Shown: piece after piece, positions 1 through 12,354 of the stretch
How positions within the stretch are numbered: position 1 is the first letter of the stretch
How the letters are laid out: each line of letters starts with the position of its first letter
Origin: Rhopalosiphum padi
Taxonomy: Eukaryota > Arthropoda > Insecta > Hemiptera > Aphididae
NCBI RefSeq assembly: GCF_020882245.1
Contig: NC_083597.1
Span: 34,946,652-35,010,651 of the forward strand
Reading direction: 5' to 3'
DNA: 64,000 bases
Notes under the pieces: model-generated
Seen by the model: only the letters and a program-made list of their open reading frames with translations
What the model was told of the DNA's origin: nothing
Database searches by the model: none
Made by a program: the position numbers and the translations under genes

Positions 1-3000
1 TCTATATCATCAGACTTTGGTAATGAAATTAAGACATTTGGTTTGTAAATTTTTCCTTTGACTTCTGACGATATAATTTTTTTGTTTTGGTCGTTTAGGT
101 TATAATTAATTGGACTGATCATTTGCAATTGAATCTGCATCGAAGTTAAGTAGAAATTGATAAGAGTTGATAAGGAATTAGTAAAATCCTTATACTGATC
201 ACCCAAAATTAATACGCAACCCTAAAAAAAGAAGTATTTAAAATATATACATATATTTTAGATTTATGTTCATTAATTCTACCTTGTAAAAAGGAATATT
301 ATCAGATAAAAATTCAATTTCATCAGAATATCTAGTCAGTATTATATCTGAAGAATTTAAACGTGACATATCTGGTATAGCATTTAATTGATCCTGGTTT
401 AATACAATAAGAAGATCAGACAATGTTACTAAAGTATCACTTGACCAATTTTCAACATTTCTGAAATGAAAAAAGAAATTTTAAATTATAATTAGTTATC
501 ATTTTTTTTTGATATATAATATAATTTTTAATAAATTTATAATACTAAAAATGTAATTAATATATTAATATTATAATATTACCCAAAAGCTTTTATTAAT
601 AAATCGGCCCATTTTTCTTTTGCTATTGAATCAACACAAATTCTGGTATCAATTAAACCACTTTCCACCATGAATTTAAATGCTTGTTCATCTATTACAC
701 TCAAGTATGTTGTAGGAATAAAATGAATTAAATTTCCTAGTATATGTAAATGCTCATAACTTAAGGTTGGCCTATTTTCAAGCTTTATTGAAACAAATTA
801 TACAATGACAAAACAATTTGGTTTTAATTTAAACTTAAGACTTACAATATTTGTGATATATTTGTCAACCATTAATGACAGTTTTTGTGGTTGAGATGCA
901 ATCATTAGTTCAGGGAAACTTAATTGTCCAATAGAATATAATATATTATCACTCAAATTTGAATTTACAATAACATCAATGGGAAGAGTTGTCAACACAA
1001 ATCCTAATGAAAATATTAATTAACTTTAACTAAGAAATTAAATTCAAAAATAATTTACCTTGCACTGCTTCAACTTCCCATGCATCTAAGTGAATATCCA
1101 AGTTTGCTGTTAATTTTGATTTCAACTTGAGATAATTAATAAATGCTTCGGCAACACAAATTTGCAAGTTTTTAGGAAAAACCTATAAAATAAATTTTAT
1201 AATAAATTATTATTTTAAAATACATTTCTATCTTACTTTTCCATTTTGTTTTAGATATGCATTATAATTTGAAATTAGAATAATGAAGTTTACACTATTT
1301 AATTTTCTTATGAAATTACACGTATATCCATTATAAAGACCTTTAGTGAATGCTGAATCATTACCAGTCCATTTGACAAGTAAATCATTGTTTTCTAATA
1401 TTACATTAAGCTAAAACATTATTAACATTTAGATACTGTCGATACTGAATAACAAATATATATAGAAATTAAAATATATGTACAAAATCACAAAATGATT
1501 TAATACTTTTTTTTATTATTTATTTAAAATAATTATAAACGTTTACTATATGCTTTGGTAATTTATCTATTCTATCAGTATAGTTTGAGTATAATTGTTT
1601 GAGGACATCAAATATAGGACCTGGTATATCCGAAGGGGCTAATTGATCAAAAAGTATATTATTTTTATTTTTCAGCATTTCTTTAATGAAGCAGGTTTGT
1701 TTTACTGAAAAATATAAATATACATTTTATATGAATAAACAATAAAACATAATATAGCAATTTACTTATTTAACCATATCAATATATAAAATTATTAAAA
1801 AAGATTAACCTAAAAAAATATAATTTACTATTTAATTAATAAAAACAATTATTTTTAAGACCTATCTTTTTTCAAAATAACTAAATAAAATGTTAAAAAC
1901 AGTTCTGTACAGCTATGCACGTAAGGTCCATACTCATTAATTTTATCTTCATGGTGAATAATATACTTATAATTACTAAAGTTAGTATTTATATGCATTA
2001 AAAACTACAAAATATGCAGATATGCTGCAAAAATATCAAAATCTGCAGAAAAATAAACTTTAACAAATATTGTGTTATGTATTATGCAAAAAAAATTAAA
2101 ATATGCATTTATGAATAATACATGATCTATTGAAATATGATTATGATATATGATAAAAATTAAATTAAATTATTAATCTACCCTAATTATTTCTTATCTT
2201 GTTCCGTACAAAGACCATTCCTAGAATATTTTCCCCTCATCCTCCCATTTATTATTAATTTAAATATATGGACTGTGAATTTTTACAATATGATAATGTA
2301 TAATACAGCGTTCCCCAAATCTTGTTTGAGCTGGCCTGGTAATTAATATTTTACCCCTTCGTGACCCACCAAAATATTTTAAATTTATCATTGTGTAAAA
2401 AAGTCAAAATAAAACACATTTGAATGTCCACATAGAATTTTATAATAAAATTGAAGCGTTAATTTGTAACAACAATGTAATGTAATTATATATCATATTA
2501 TCAAACGAATCGATAAATAATAAAATTGAATGAGAATTTTACGGAATTTTATTAAATTCTGCGACCCAGTATTATATATTTGTAGGCCGATAGTAGGTCG
2601 CGATCCACTATTTGGGAAACGCTGGTATAGTACAATCAGGGCCGGCACTAGAAGTATTGGCGCCCTTAACCTACCCCCCTCCCACATAGTTTGAGTAGTA
2701 ATAAATTAAGTTTTTAAGTAAGTTTAAATAAAATTATTACGTATGTATTTTTGTACGAGGCACGTCCAGTAAATCAGTAAGTGTACTGAGGTCACTGAGC
2801 GAGTGTCTCACGACCCCAAGAAATATTTTTATACTATGTTCGCTACACTGCTGTATAGCTTTACTTCTCTCCTTTATAACAAGACCATAATAAGTTCAGT
2901 ACGTTCAAAACTGTGGTCACAAGAATTTTTCTCGTGAAACATGTCGATCAGGTCTATCGTCAAATTTGAAATCATGGCATCTGTGTTTTGGGACCACAAA

Positions 3001-6000
3001 GGCATAATATTGATTGAATATTTACCTCAAGGGGAGACCATTAACGCAGCAAGGTATTGTAAAACCCTAAAAAAATTGAGAGCTATTCAAAATAAAAGGA
3101 GGGGTCTGTTAACAAGAGGAGTCTGCAGACTCCACATAGCCAATGTCACGACGCAATTTTTAGACTCATTTGGATGGAATGTTTTGAACCGCCCTCCATA
3201 TTCCCCGACCTCGCGCATTCAGATTACCATTTGTTCATTTTCCTGAAGAAGCACATGGGTGGAAAAAATTTTCTACTAACGAGGAGGTGAAGGGGCGTTC
3301 GAGAAGTGAACAAAGGAGGTGGCCACAGACTCGATCGACATATTTCACAAGAAAAGTTTTTGTGACCACAGTTTTCAACGTACTGAACTTGTTATAGTCT
3401 TGTTATAAAGGAGAGGTCGTGAGAGCCTCAGTACACTTACTTTCTGGACATGCCTCATATTATAACTTTAAACTTTATTACCTGATCATACAATATTGTA
3501 ATTAAGTTATTAAGTTATAAAATTGCCATGTTGCGTAAAAAAAATAAAATAAAATAAAAATAATAGTAATTTTAAATTTGATACTTTTTTTTTTACAACA
3601 TTAAGAAAATGAATATTAAAAATTTTATAGATTGTTAATACATATTAAAACATACTTAAATTAAATCAAAATAATTTTCAATTTGGTGCCCCTTCCATGC
3701 TGGCGCCCTGGGAAGTTGCCCATAGCTTTTGCCGGCCCCGAGTACAATTACAAATTAGTATAAAGTATAAAGATATATCTAATAATAAAAATATTAAAAA
3801 ATAAAATAGGAATATTAGGCTTTGGCTTATAAATATTAATTATTATTTAATAAGCTATTATGTATATCATAATATTCACTAAATTAACATAATATGTATT
3901 TTAATTGACACCTAGGTGTCAGTCCAGTTTCAAAAACAAATATTTTTCTTCGTGTTAGTATAATCTTCTGGTTTTATCTTAAACTCGTTAATTATAATAT
4001 AATTTTAATCATTAGTATAGTAAATGAAAAGTTCTTATTAATTTAAAAATAATCTAACATTTACTCCAACAGTTATTTCAATAATTTAAAATATGTATAT
4101 ATATTTACCTGGATTTGTTATGTTTAAAAGATAAAAAGCCATTGGCAAGTTATGATTATCGATTAAAGATACCAAGTGAGACATTAGTGGATAATTTATA
4201 TTTCCATTATTAATATATAATAGGCTAGAAACAGGAACTGCTTTATTAATCATATATTTCAAATCGAGTAAAAGTTTTGGATCGTTTGAAGGAAATGACA
4301 ATATACTACTACAACCACTTAGATAAAAAGCCTAAAAATAATATTCAAACAATTTAATTATTTCAAAAAAATTATCAATTTATTTATTTACTTGTCTGTT
4401 AGTCAGCATATAAGAATCAACAGCAATAAATGATTGAATACTTGGTGGAGTAGCACAAAACTTCAAGAATGAAGTAGCTGGTTGGGTGTATATCAATGGA
4501 AGATGTCGTAGGTCATCAGATGTCCATTTATAATATCCATTTATATGTTTCTTTGACAATCGATCACTAGCAATTTTATTAAATATCTAAAAAAAAATAG
4601 TAAATAATTATGTTTTTTACATTTTATAGTTTAATTGTTATCAACTTTTGATTTTCAAATGGCAACCTATATAAAATCTCATAAAATAGTAAGGCTATTT
4701 TTTTTTATGAATTTTTACATTGAAATTATTATTTTCCAATATAGCTTTTTAAAGTAGGCAGTTTTCGGTTTTTATAATACTTTATATAATCATATGTAAT
4801 AAGCTCGTTATTGGCCATCGATACAGTGATGAACTTTGTACCTGTAGTTACTAACGCCTCGCAGCCGTAATAACCCATAGGACAAACACCTAAAAACCTC
4901 AAACCACCCAACTTAGAGCAGGCATAATTCACTAACAGTTAAATGAAAAAAAAAAATTAATTTAAACATTAAAATTCATAAAAAAAAATAGCCCTACTAT
5001 TTTATGACATTTTAAATATAGGTTTCCATTTTAAAATCAAAAGTTGATATTGGTTTCACTATAATAAATATAAGGGTGAAAAAAATAAAAATATTATGGC
5101 TAATATAATGGCTTAGTAAATAGATTTAAATTTGTATGTATAAATAACAATTATACGATGCTAAATTGGTTATCATCTGTTAGACAAAAACATCGATACA
5201 AGTATACCATTTTAAATTTATATTGTTATAAGCCACTTAATATTTTGAACTTATGTTCCTAGAAAACTCATATTGTGACCACTAATAATTTAAAAGTATA
5301 TAATATTTATTAATTTCTTTGTTTAATTTTTATCTTACTCTTAAAACATATATGATAGAAAAAAATATGTACCTGTTTAGCAGCTGAATAACTTAAATGT
5401 GTTTTTTCAAATGACAAATTTGCAGTTTCATTAGCCCATTCTTCTGGTTTAAATTTATCAATTTGCAATGGTGATAATTTAGAAAAAAATGTTGGATATA
5501 GTATCTTCACATCTTTTAAAGTGCTATTTTCCATTAACATTGAAAATAAAAATCGAGCCTATTAAAATAAAAATTGTAAATAAATATTTTACTTAGGGAA
5601 TCTAAACATATATTAATTTAAATTGTAGTTCTTTGTTTCTATGCTACTTACAAAAATCTAATTTTTACTTTCTACCACAACCATAGGAATAAATATAATT
5701 AAATGTCAGGTGAAGTATAATATTAAATAAAATCTATTCAATAATAAATCTTAAACTGATAAACTAAATAAGAACAATAGTACAAGGTTTAAGCCATATT
5801 TTTTTTTTACTTAAGCTAATTAATTAAATCGCATATATACTAAATATTAAAAAGTTGTCTTTGTAAAAAATGAATGACTGCTAACTCTTTAAATCTTAAT
5901 CACAAGGCCAATTCCTAATAGATACATAATTAAAATGTTAGAGCAAAAGTTTATTATTAAAATTTTTTTTATACTATAGTATTCAAAAATTAAATCAGAT

Positions 6001-8361
6001 TACTATAGATTATTTAATCAGTTTTAAAGTGTAAATATCAAAATATAAAGTAAATCACATATATTTTTATTATTAAATGTTGTTATACTTAGACGATTTT
6101 TTTTTTGTAGTTACTTAAATAATATAATTTTAATTAATTATAATATGCTAAATTACTATTAAATGTTATAGTCTTATACCTACTAGTTTTTATTTTAGTG
6201 AAAACATTTTTTATTCATAATCTATTATATAATTAAATATCTTTATAAAGATGATATAGTTTCATACTTGAGAAATATCAAAGTCAATATCATATAGCGC
6301 ATTTTTAGACAATTCATCAAATGGTATTAAAAGTAGTTCATTGTTATTAAAATCTGGTAACAAAAATGTATATCTAAACAAAAAAAAAATTAGTCAAGTA
6401 CAAATAAAATGTATTATTATCATAATTTAATATTCTCAACAAACTGTAGAGCTGTTTGTTGAACTGTCCATTTAGTTAATGGATTAGGATAGGATTGATT
6501 GACTGACAAAAAAGACCATAATCTTCTAACACTTTTAGGTAAATTTTTCCAATTAACTTGTACATATTTATTGCATAATATCCTTTGTTTTTGCTTTTGT
6601 TCTACTTCAGCCAACAGAGTCAACCTAAATAATATATATTATTTTTAATAAAAATATCTTCAAAATGTATTAATTTTATACATAAATATATATATACATT
6701 AAATATAAAATGCTTTCACAGGTTTCACTAATTAAAATTTGATTTATAAATAGAAAATTAATAATTTAAAAATGGTAAAAATAAATTTAATAATTTGATT
6801 TATTTTTATTTTTCATAGATTACCTACATAATTGTTATAATATAACAAGACATAAGTCATACTAAAAAATTACCAATATGAATTAACCAATAAATAATAA
6901 TATTAGAAAACTATTCACTGGTTAGTTACACCAAATATTTTTTTGAACACCTAATCTCCAAAATAATATAAATTAAGAATATTAATCAATACAGCAACAT
7001 AATATTGTTTTCCATTAACTTCAGATATTGTGAATAAAAATGATGTACATACAAAGATTGAAAGATTACAATAGTAAATAGTTTTATTTAAAAACCCAAT
7101 AATAAAACTACTGAGCAATATTTTTACTTATTTTATCTATATAATTTGTTAATAGCATATTTCTTAATGTAGTATTTCCAATCCCCTTCTATTTATTCAA
7201 CACAACCTTATATTTCACAACCGTAATCAATATTGACAAAAATTTATGATTTTTTTTATTATATATTAGTAAAATTATTAGTAAAGATAAATTAATAAAA
7301 ATATACGTTACTTTTACAATATTTAATTTAATTTGAGTATTATTTGGCTGATAAATAAATAGTTTTTATTTTTTGAGCATTAATTTTTACGCATACTCAT
7401 ATGGTCTTCATAAGTTGGAAAACACTGTAGTATGTTATACATTTAAAGTATAATATAAAATACTTACAGTCGCGTGCTAATAGTCTTATTTGTGGTAAGG
7501 ACATATGGTGTCCAAAGTCTAGCTAAAGCATAGCCACATATATTTGATAATTTTTGAAATTTGCCATCTTTCACATCATAATTCCATTTATAAACTGTTT
7601 TACCAATTAAATCTAGTATTTTATTATTTGTTATCACCTTTGTAACTAACTAAATAAAATTTAGGTACATGAAAACAGAGAAATAAAATTTAAATAATTT
7701 TTTCATACAAAATTTAAGAACTCAATGCGTTGTTGATCAGTTTTAATAGATTGAAGAATCTTCTTAGCTATCGGCGTATGATCGTCGTGTGCAATTATAA
7801 GAGATGCTAGATGATTACCAGATAACACAGCCAATTTATTTATCTAAAATTATATTTATTTGAAAATTTTTTTAATTAATACATTTAATTTACTAACCGG
7901 TAAAAAATATATAAGACTTGTTGGCAAATTAATGATTTCTTCAGCAGTAAAATCAGCTAAAGACCCGATCAACAACTTTTCATGGAGATCATGAGGAACA
8001 TCATTAAACAATAAATCAACCTCAGTTTGATATCCTATATTGAAACCCAAGAAAATAATATATTTATTATACCGGCTACCTAACATTACCAATAATCAAA
8101 TTATTAATTACCCTCTACACAATCACAGTTTTTTGATTCATTTGCTTTAAATAGGCAAATAAATGATTTATCATTTATATTACAACAATTAGCTTGCAAT
8201 TCTATAAAAAAAAAAAATGTTTATATTGATATGTATAGAAATTGTAGTATTCATAAACACATTACAAACAATTAAAATAAAGTTTAATATAACTAAAAAT
8301 AATAACCTGACAGAAGTAAAAAAATTAAAATTGAAAAAAATTGTTTTTGTAAAAACCACAT
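1..8361 (-). CDS. Large secreted protein of unknown function (5' 17 coding exons, 3' end outside window)
   Basis: Seventeen exons join in one open frame of about 900 codons: 8361-8307, 8201-8112, 8034-7898, 7843-7709, 7649-7468, 6624-6445, 6373-6268, 5558-5373, 4586-4392, 4331-4109, 1704-1547, 1410-1237, 1182-1059, 1003-846, 782-583, 460-283 and 221-1. All have AG/GT borders and matching phases. The ATG at 8361 is chosen because it opens a classic signal peptide (MWFLQKQ, then a leucine/isoleucine/phenylalanine-rich core) that splices in phase to a cysteine-rich segment (NCCN, ICLF, NCDC). The rest is leucine-rich helical sequence with recurring short patterns such as KWT..DL..LPLIY, KW...D and F.AEEI..LP. 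These weakly recall the superhelical repeats of the mesothelin/stereocilin/otoancorin group, but that is a guess. No catalytic motif or membrane segment is seen after the signal peptide. The 2.4-kb intron 1705-4108 holds nested transposons. The exon model is firm; the family is not. Confidence 0.85.
2306..2624. mobile_element. hAT-type MITE with 8-bp target duplication
   Basis: The ends are inverted copies (CAGCGTTCCCCAAAT at the left, ATTTGGGAAACGCTG at the right). They are flanked by 8-bp direct repeats, gtataata (2298-2305) and gtatagta (2625-2632), with one difference. Inverted ends starting CAG plus an 8-bp duplication are typical of hAT elements. It is 319 bp with no coding capacity, in an intron of the secreted-protein gene. 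Confidence 0.85.
2637..3740. mobile_element. hAT-type non-autonomous element, host of a nested mariner
   Basis: The left end CAGGGCCGGCA and the right end TGCCGGCCCCG are inverted copies. A perfect 8-bp duplication, agtacaat, lies at 2629-2636 and 3741-3748. The left duplication overlaps the right duplication of the hAT MITE just upstream (2625-2632), so the second insertion hit the border of the first. About 700 of its 1104 bp are the mariner inserted at 2756. Each end also carries GGCGCCCT-like sequence further in. Confidence 0.8.
2756..3457 (+). mobile_element. Mariner transposon, internally deleted and dead
   Basis: Inverted ends (CGAGGCACGTCCAG left; CTGGACATGCCTCA right) are flanked by TA dinucleotides at 2754-2755 and 3458-3459, the Tc1/mariner target. 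The interior translates in pieces to a mariner transposase C-terminal half: the DHKGIILIEYLPQG segment, LLTRGVCRLH, then a YSP segment near 3203 and a KKHMGGK segment near 3246. Frame changes and stops break it, and the N-terminal half is missing. At 702 bp it is about half the usual 1.3 kb. It is nested inside the hAT-type element 2637-3740. Confidence 0.88.
4639..5049. mobile_element. MITE with long (about 68-bp) inverted repeats
   Basis: Sequence from 4639 (TATCAACTTTTGATTTT) to about 4706 recurs inverted at about 4982-5049, with a few differences, including the aatagt/ggctattttt stretch. The 411-bp unit lies in an intron of the secreted-protein gene. Its middle holds a 67-codon reading frame (4932-4729, minus) that I do not take as a gene because it is framed exactly by the inverted repeats. 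No clear target duplication was found. Confidence 0.75.
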
Positions 8362-8748
8362 GGTTCTATATGACTACCTATATTATATATTTATATGTAC
8401 ATGTAAACGTAACGCAATGAGAAAATAAATACGCACGAGCCTCAAACTAAACTAACCGAGTAAACGTCATTACCGTATAAATGTATAACTTACTATATAT
8501 TCGTATTTTTATTATCAATAATATAATAATATGAACTTAAATTATTTCAGGGATCTCCCATTGTCAGATAACCAATTTAATCAATATTTTATTTTTAAAC
8601 GAATAGGTATACAACGATGAACAAACATTTAATTAGTGAATAGTGCGATAATTATATAATATAAAATACCTAGTCTTAGTAGTCTTAGATCTTAGATCCT
8701 AATGTTCTACAGTTTTAATAAATATATACTGTTAAAGTTAATGTTACA

Positions 8749-8820
8749 AGGTCCTAACTGAAAAAATATTTCGGGGTAACGGAGCGGACCCCTGGACTCC
8801 CCCCCCGTTAGTTACGGCCA
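8749..8820. repeat. Short copy of a GC-rich dispersed repeat
   Basis: A 72-bp unit runs from AAGGTCCTAACTG to GTTAGTTACGGCC around the core GGACCCCTGGACTCC. The same ends and core occur in the longer element at 19971-20143, so this is a dispersed, probably non-autonomous family. Similar words (aatgtta, atgtta) flank it, but the duplication is not exact. Confidence 0.6.
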
Positions 8821-9198
8821 TGATATGTTAATACTTATAATAGTATTTCATCTCTTATTTGTTAAATATAATAATATATCAAATATACATTAAGAAAAGT
8901 TGATTTAAAATGTCTGACAAAAACTTGAATGCTTTAATATTAATAATTAATATACTAATATGTCTATGTTTGATGTATAATGTATAAAAATATACATTAT
9001 ATAAGTACTCTTGATGTGTGGATTTAGTTTTTGGTGAGGACTGGTGATACATTTATGTCGTTGTGTAGTACTGGTATTTTTTTTATAGTAGGTACTAGGT
9101 CATACTCCCTATTGGCCTATTATACCTTTATTTTCAAAGCATCTTGGGAGGGAGTTCACTGGTGGGTAGTACTATCACTCTAGAGGCGCTGTGTGCAT

Positions 9199-9226
9199 CA
9201 TAGACATATAATATTATATGTCTATG
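9199..9226. repeat. 28-bp perfect micro-palindrome, CATAGAC group
   Basis: A perfect 28-bp palindrome with arms CATAGACATATAAT and ATTATATGTCTATG. The 8-mer gtgtgcat lies directly upstream (9191-9198) and again at 9234-9241, seven bases beyond the right end. It shares the terminal CATAGACATAT arm with the palindrome at 22312. Confidence 0.75.
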
Positions 9227-9540
9227 CCTCATGGTGTGCATCATTGATTGGAAATTATGGATACATTCATAAAATGAGTAACGGTGAGCTAATCTCCCAA
9301 CCGCTACTCGCTAGCTCTTACAATAAATAACTATAAATATAAATAATTCAATAAATCAAATTCTTTACCTACTCTTTTTAGTCCATAAGGCAAGCGTTTT
9401 TTCTGAAATAAATTTTTGTTATTCAGTCATACACACTTCTTTTAGTAAAAATGATCTATATTATTAGCCCTTAAGGCAAATATTTTTTTTGAAAGTAATT
9501 TTTTTACAATCAAAATTTATAATTTTATAAATATATCAAT

Positions 9541-10250
9541 CAGAGCCGCGTTTAACGAGGGGCAAGGGGGGCAATTGCCCCGGGGCGGCAAATTTTGGAG
9601 GATCAATATAAAATAAAAAATAATTATAATTTTTCTTATGTGACTGTATAACTATAATAAGTACATACTATTTCGTTTATAAATACCACGAAAAAGCCGC
9701 AGTCTACCGCTGCATGTCACAAGGCGAATTATTTATATATTTTATATATTATATATAGTATAATATATAGGTATATATTTATAATATTTAATAAGGTAAA
9801 GAGTTTAAATTTTTATTTCATGATTTGTATGTGGACAGTTGGACACCTATACTACAAAGATTTAATATGATGAGTGTAACTTAACAATCTTTTTTGATGA
9901 AAACGAAACTGACGAAGCAGTATTGGAAAATAGTCGGAAAATGAATTGTGAAGTATTCCTAGTTTTAATTGATCGATTATAATTTTTCTAGCTTACACTG
10001 AACTTATAAAAATTTTGGTTTTATATTAGTGATGTAATATACGTGACAGTGCTAAAAATCTAGTAGAATTATAATCAGAAGATCTAGATAGTTCGTTTAT
10101 AGAAGAAGCCGTGCAATTTAAATCAACTCTTAGTTTTTTTTCAACACAGGAAAAATCATCATTCATTAAGCTTTTACAGTCTCACTGATTCTCCACTACA
10201 AACCCAATACCTAACACAAGGTTATCTATATTCTGATTTTTAATATTTTT
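9541..10250 (+). pseudogene. Decayed hAT-like transposase fragment
   Basis: The left part (9541-9610) is a G/C-rich block, with GAGGGGCAAGGGGGG followed by AATTGCCCC, of the kind that ends aphid hAT-like elements. Downstream, short plus-strand reading pieces (DENETDEAVLENSRKMN from 9899; LDSSFIEEAVQFKSTLSFF from about 10085) resemble the acidic and helical parts of hAT/zinc-finger-MYM-type transposases. Stops break every frame, so it is not functional. The family call is from memory and weak. Confidence 0.4.
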
Positions 10251-10954
10251 TTGCCCATCCCTGCCCTAGCCCATTAAATATGCAAAAATATGCATAATAA
10301 AATTTCGTATTTGAACTATAAAAAAGTTAAAACAAATTTTGGCCAAATCTATTTTATTATATACGGTGTCGCAAAAACAACATGCAAATTCATAATTTCA
10401 CAGTCTTGATGATGGCCAATTTTATGAAAAGAGAATAAATACTTTATACTTAAATATTGAAATATTTGTAGTATATCATAATAACTTTGGATGGGTACAA
10501 TTTATTATACAATATTACCTATAAGTTTGACAAATCTGAAGGAAAAATGGATTTCAACATTTCAACGAAATTACAACTTATGTACGTTAACATTTTTAAA
10601 AACGATGATCGATTATGGAGAATTTTTTTTTCAATCTATATTTAACAATACAATAAGTAAATTTGATCATAGGAATTTTCAGCATGAGTTTGACATAAGA
10701 GAAAATATCCACTGATATTACTGTAGTTACCTATGTAAAAAAATCGTTTCCGAGATAATATTCATGGCGAATCAACATTTAAGTTAAAATACAATAAAAA
10801 AATAATATTATCAATTGATGATCTTAAGTAAAAAAATTGATTTCTCAATACATAATTACAATTAAATCATAAATTTATTATACATTTTAATAAATAATAT
10901 TAACACTATGGTATACGACTACACAGTACACGGTTGTACACTATTACGCTAAAC

Positions 10955-10986
10955 CACGAATTAAGATATGTATATCTTAATTCGTG
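10955..10986. repeat. 32-bp micro-palindrome with perfect 8-bp duplication, CACG group
   Basis: Arms CACGAATTAAGATAT and ATATCTTAATTCGTG meet around a central GT. The 8-mer cgctaaac abuts both ends (10947-10954 and 10987-10994). It looks like a tiny insertion with CA...TG ends. Confidence 0.85.
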
Positions 10987-12093
10987 CGCTAAACTATATA
11001 CCTATAGACTTTCAACTACAGCATGCACACAATGAATTATTTTAATTTTCAAAGTAGCTTTAAAAATATAACTTTTATCTAAAAGTGGTTTTAGTAATTA
11101 GGGTAGGTTTATTTTTTACAACAATTAATACATGAGTAATTTGATTGAGGATTTGGGTTTCGGCTCATGAAAAATCACAGGGCGGTCGAACGCCTGAGGG
11201 CTATGGTTGTGATACAAATTTCCGTGTTTAAAATAGAAACTCCATTTTTTTTGTTAATTATTGGGCAAATATTTTTAGAACATTTTTTATGCATCTTAAT
11301 CCAAATTCGAATGAGTAGTTTTCGAGCTTTTAACACTTAAACAGGATATTGATCTGTAACTATACCCCAGACACGGAATCTATCTAATCATTCTAACCAA
11401 TAATTGGTTTAATTTATAATTATTATAAACGTAAATATAAACAATAGCCTATATGTAAAAACCATTTATATATGTACAGATTTTTTGATCATGGACTATA
11501 GGATTAAGTTTAGACCTATATAACTGTACTCTACTAAAAGCGTTAATGACTTACCAGAAACCTCATCAGTATAAACTATCTTATATGGAGATTATTGTAA
11601 TTTTTTACATTGTCATTTCACATACGAGTAATATATTGTATATAGGTACGACAGGCACCTAGTTAAATCTTTAAATACCTACCTACTTGCAGTAGCGTCT
11701 TGAACAAATTAGACCTGTGGCAAACTACCAATTGACCATCTAATATATCCACAGCTTTTAATCTACATTTTTTTTTTTACTTAAATGTGTAAATATTATT
11801 AAAAACTTTTTATCATACTAAATCTATTGCACATGGTACCTCCTCCCTACTATTTTGGTTATGAGGCAATTTCCTTAAAAACCTACTACAGTATTTCACT
11901 GCCTATTTGTAAGTTAACTAACTACATCCGAAAATGATAATAAAAATCAATGTTGTTTTTCAATTAAGTAAAAATTTATTCAAAAAAATATTATTCTTTA
12001 ATGACTTAAAATTAATATGTAAGTAAAAAACAAATAAAATATAAAAATATTATAATAATAAAGTTAAGATGAGATCACTGTAAAAAGTACAAT

Positions 12094-12120
12094 CATTGAT
12101 TATCTATTATATAATCAATG
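12094..12120. repeat. 27-bp micro-palindrome with 7-bp duplication, CATTGAT group
   Basis: Arms CATTGATTAT and ATAATCAATG surround a short A/T loop. The 7-mer gtacaat abuts both ends (12087-12093 and 12121-12127). It shares its outer CATTGATT with the palindrome at 21193. Confidence 0.8.
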
Positions 12121-12191
12121 GTACAATCTATATAATTTAGAAATTTAAATACTTTTATTCAAATACTATACTAAATTTTTTATAACTATAC

Positions 12192-12354
12192 TCTGTTCCA
12201 CGAAAGAACGTGCTGCATGATAACAAAAACTGGTTGGCTTTTAATATCTACCACCAAGTTTTGGGCACATGGAAATACGATGGTCTGGTCAGTTGATGAA
12301 CTTCATTCAACATGCATTCAACATTAATTTGAGCATGTTCTTTCATGGGATAGA
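12192..12354. mobile_element. Small MITE with 22-bp imperfect inverted ends
   Basis: The left end TCTGTTCCACGAAAGAACGT and the inverted right end TCTATCCCATGAAAGAACAT match at most positions. The element is about 163 bp and non-coding. The target duplication is unclear. Confidence 0.55.

Noticed and set aside
2941..3246. 101-codon frame resembling mariner transposase
   Set aside because: Not a working gene: the N-terminal half is missing and the frame shifts before the final catalytic region. Reported as part of the dead element.
4729..4932. 67-codon minus-strand frame with cysteines
   Set aside because: Lies exactly between the inverted repeats of the MITE 4639-5049 and has no splice sites joining it to neighbouring exons.
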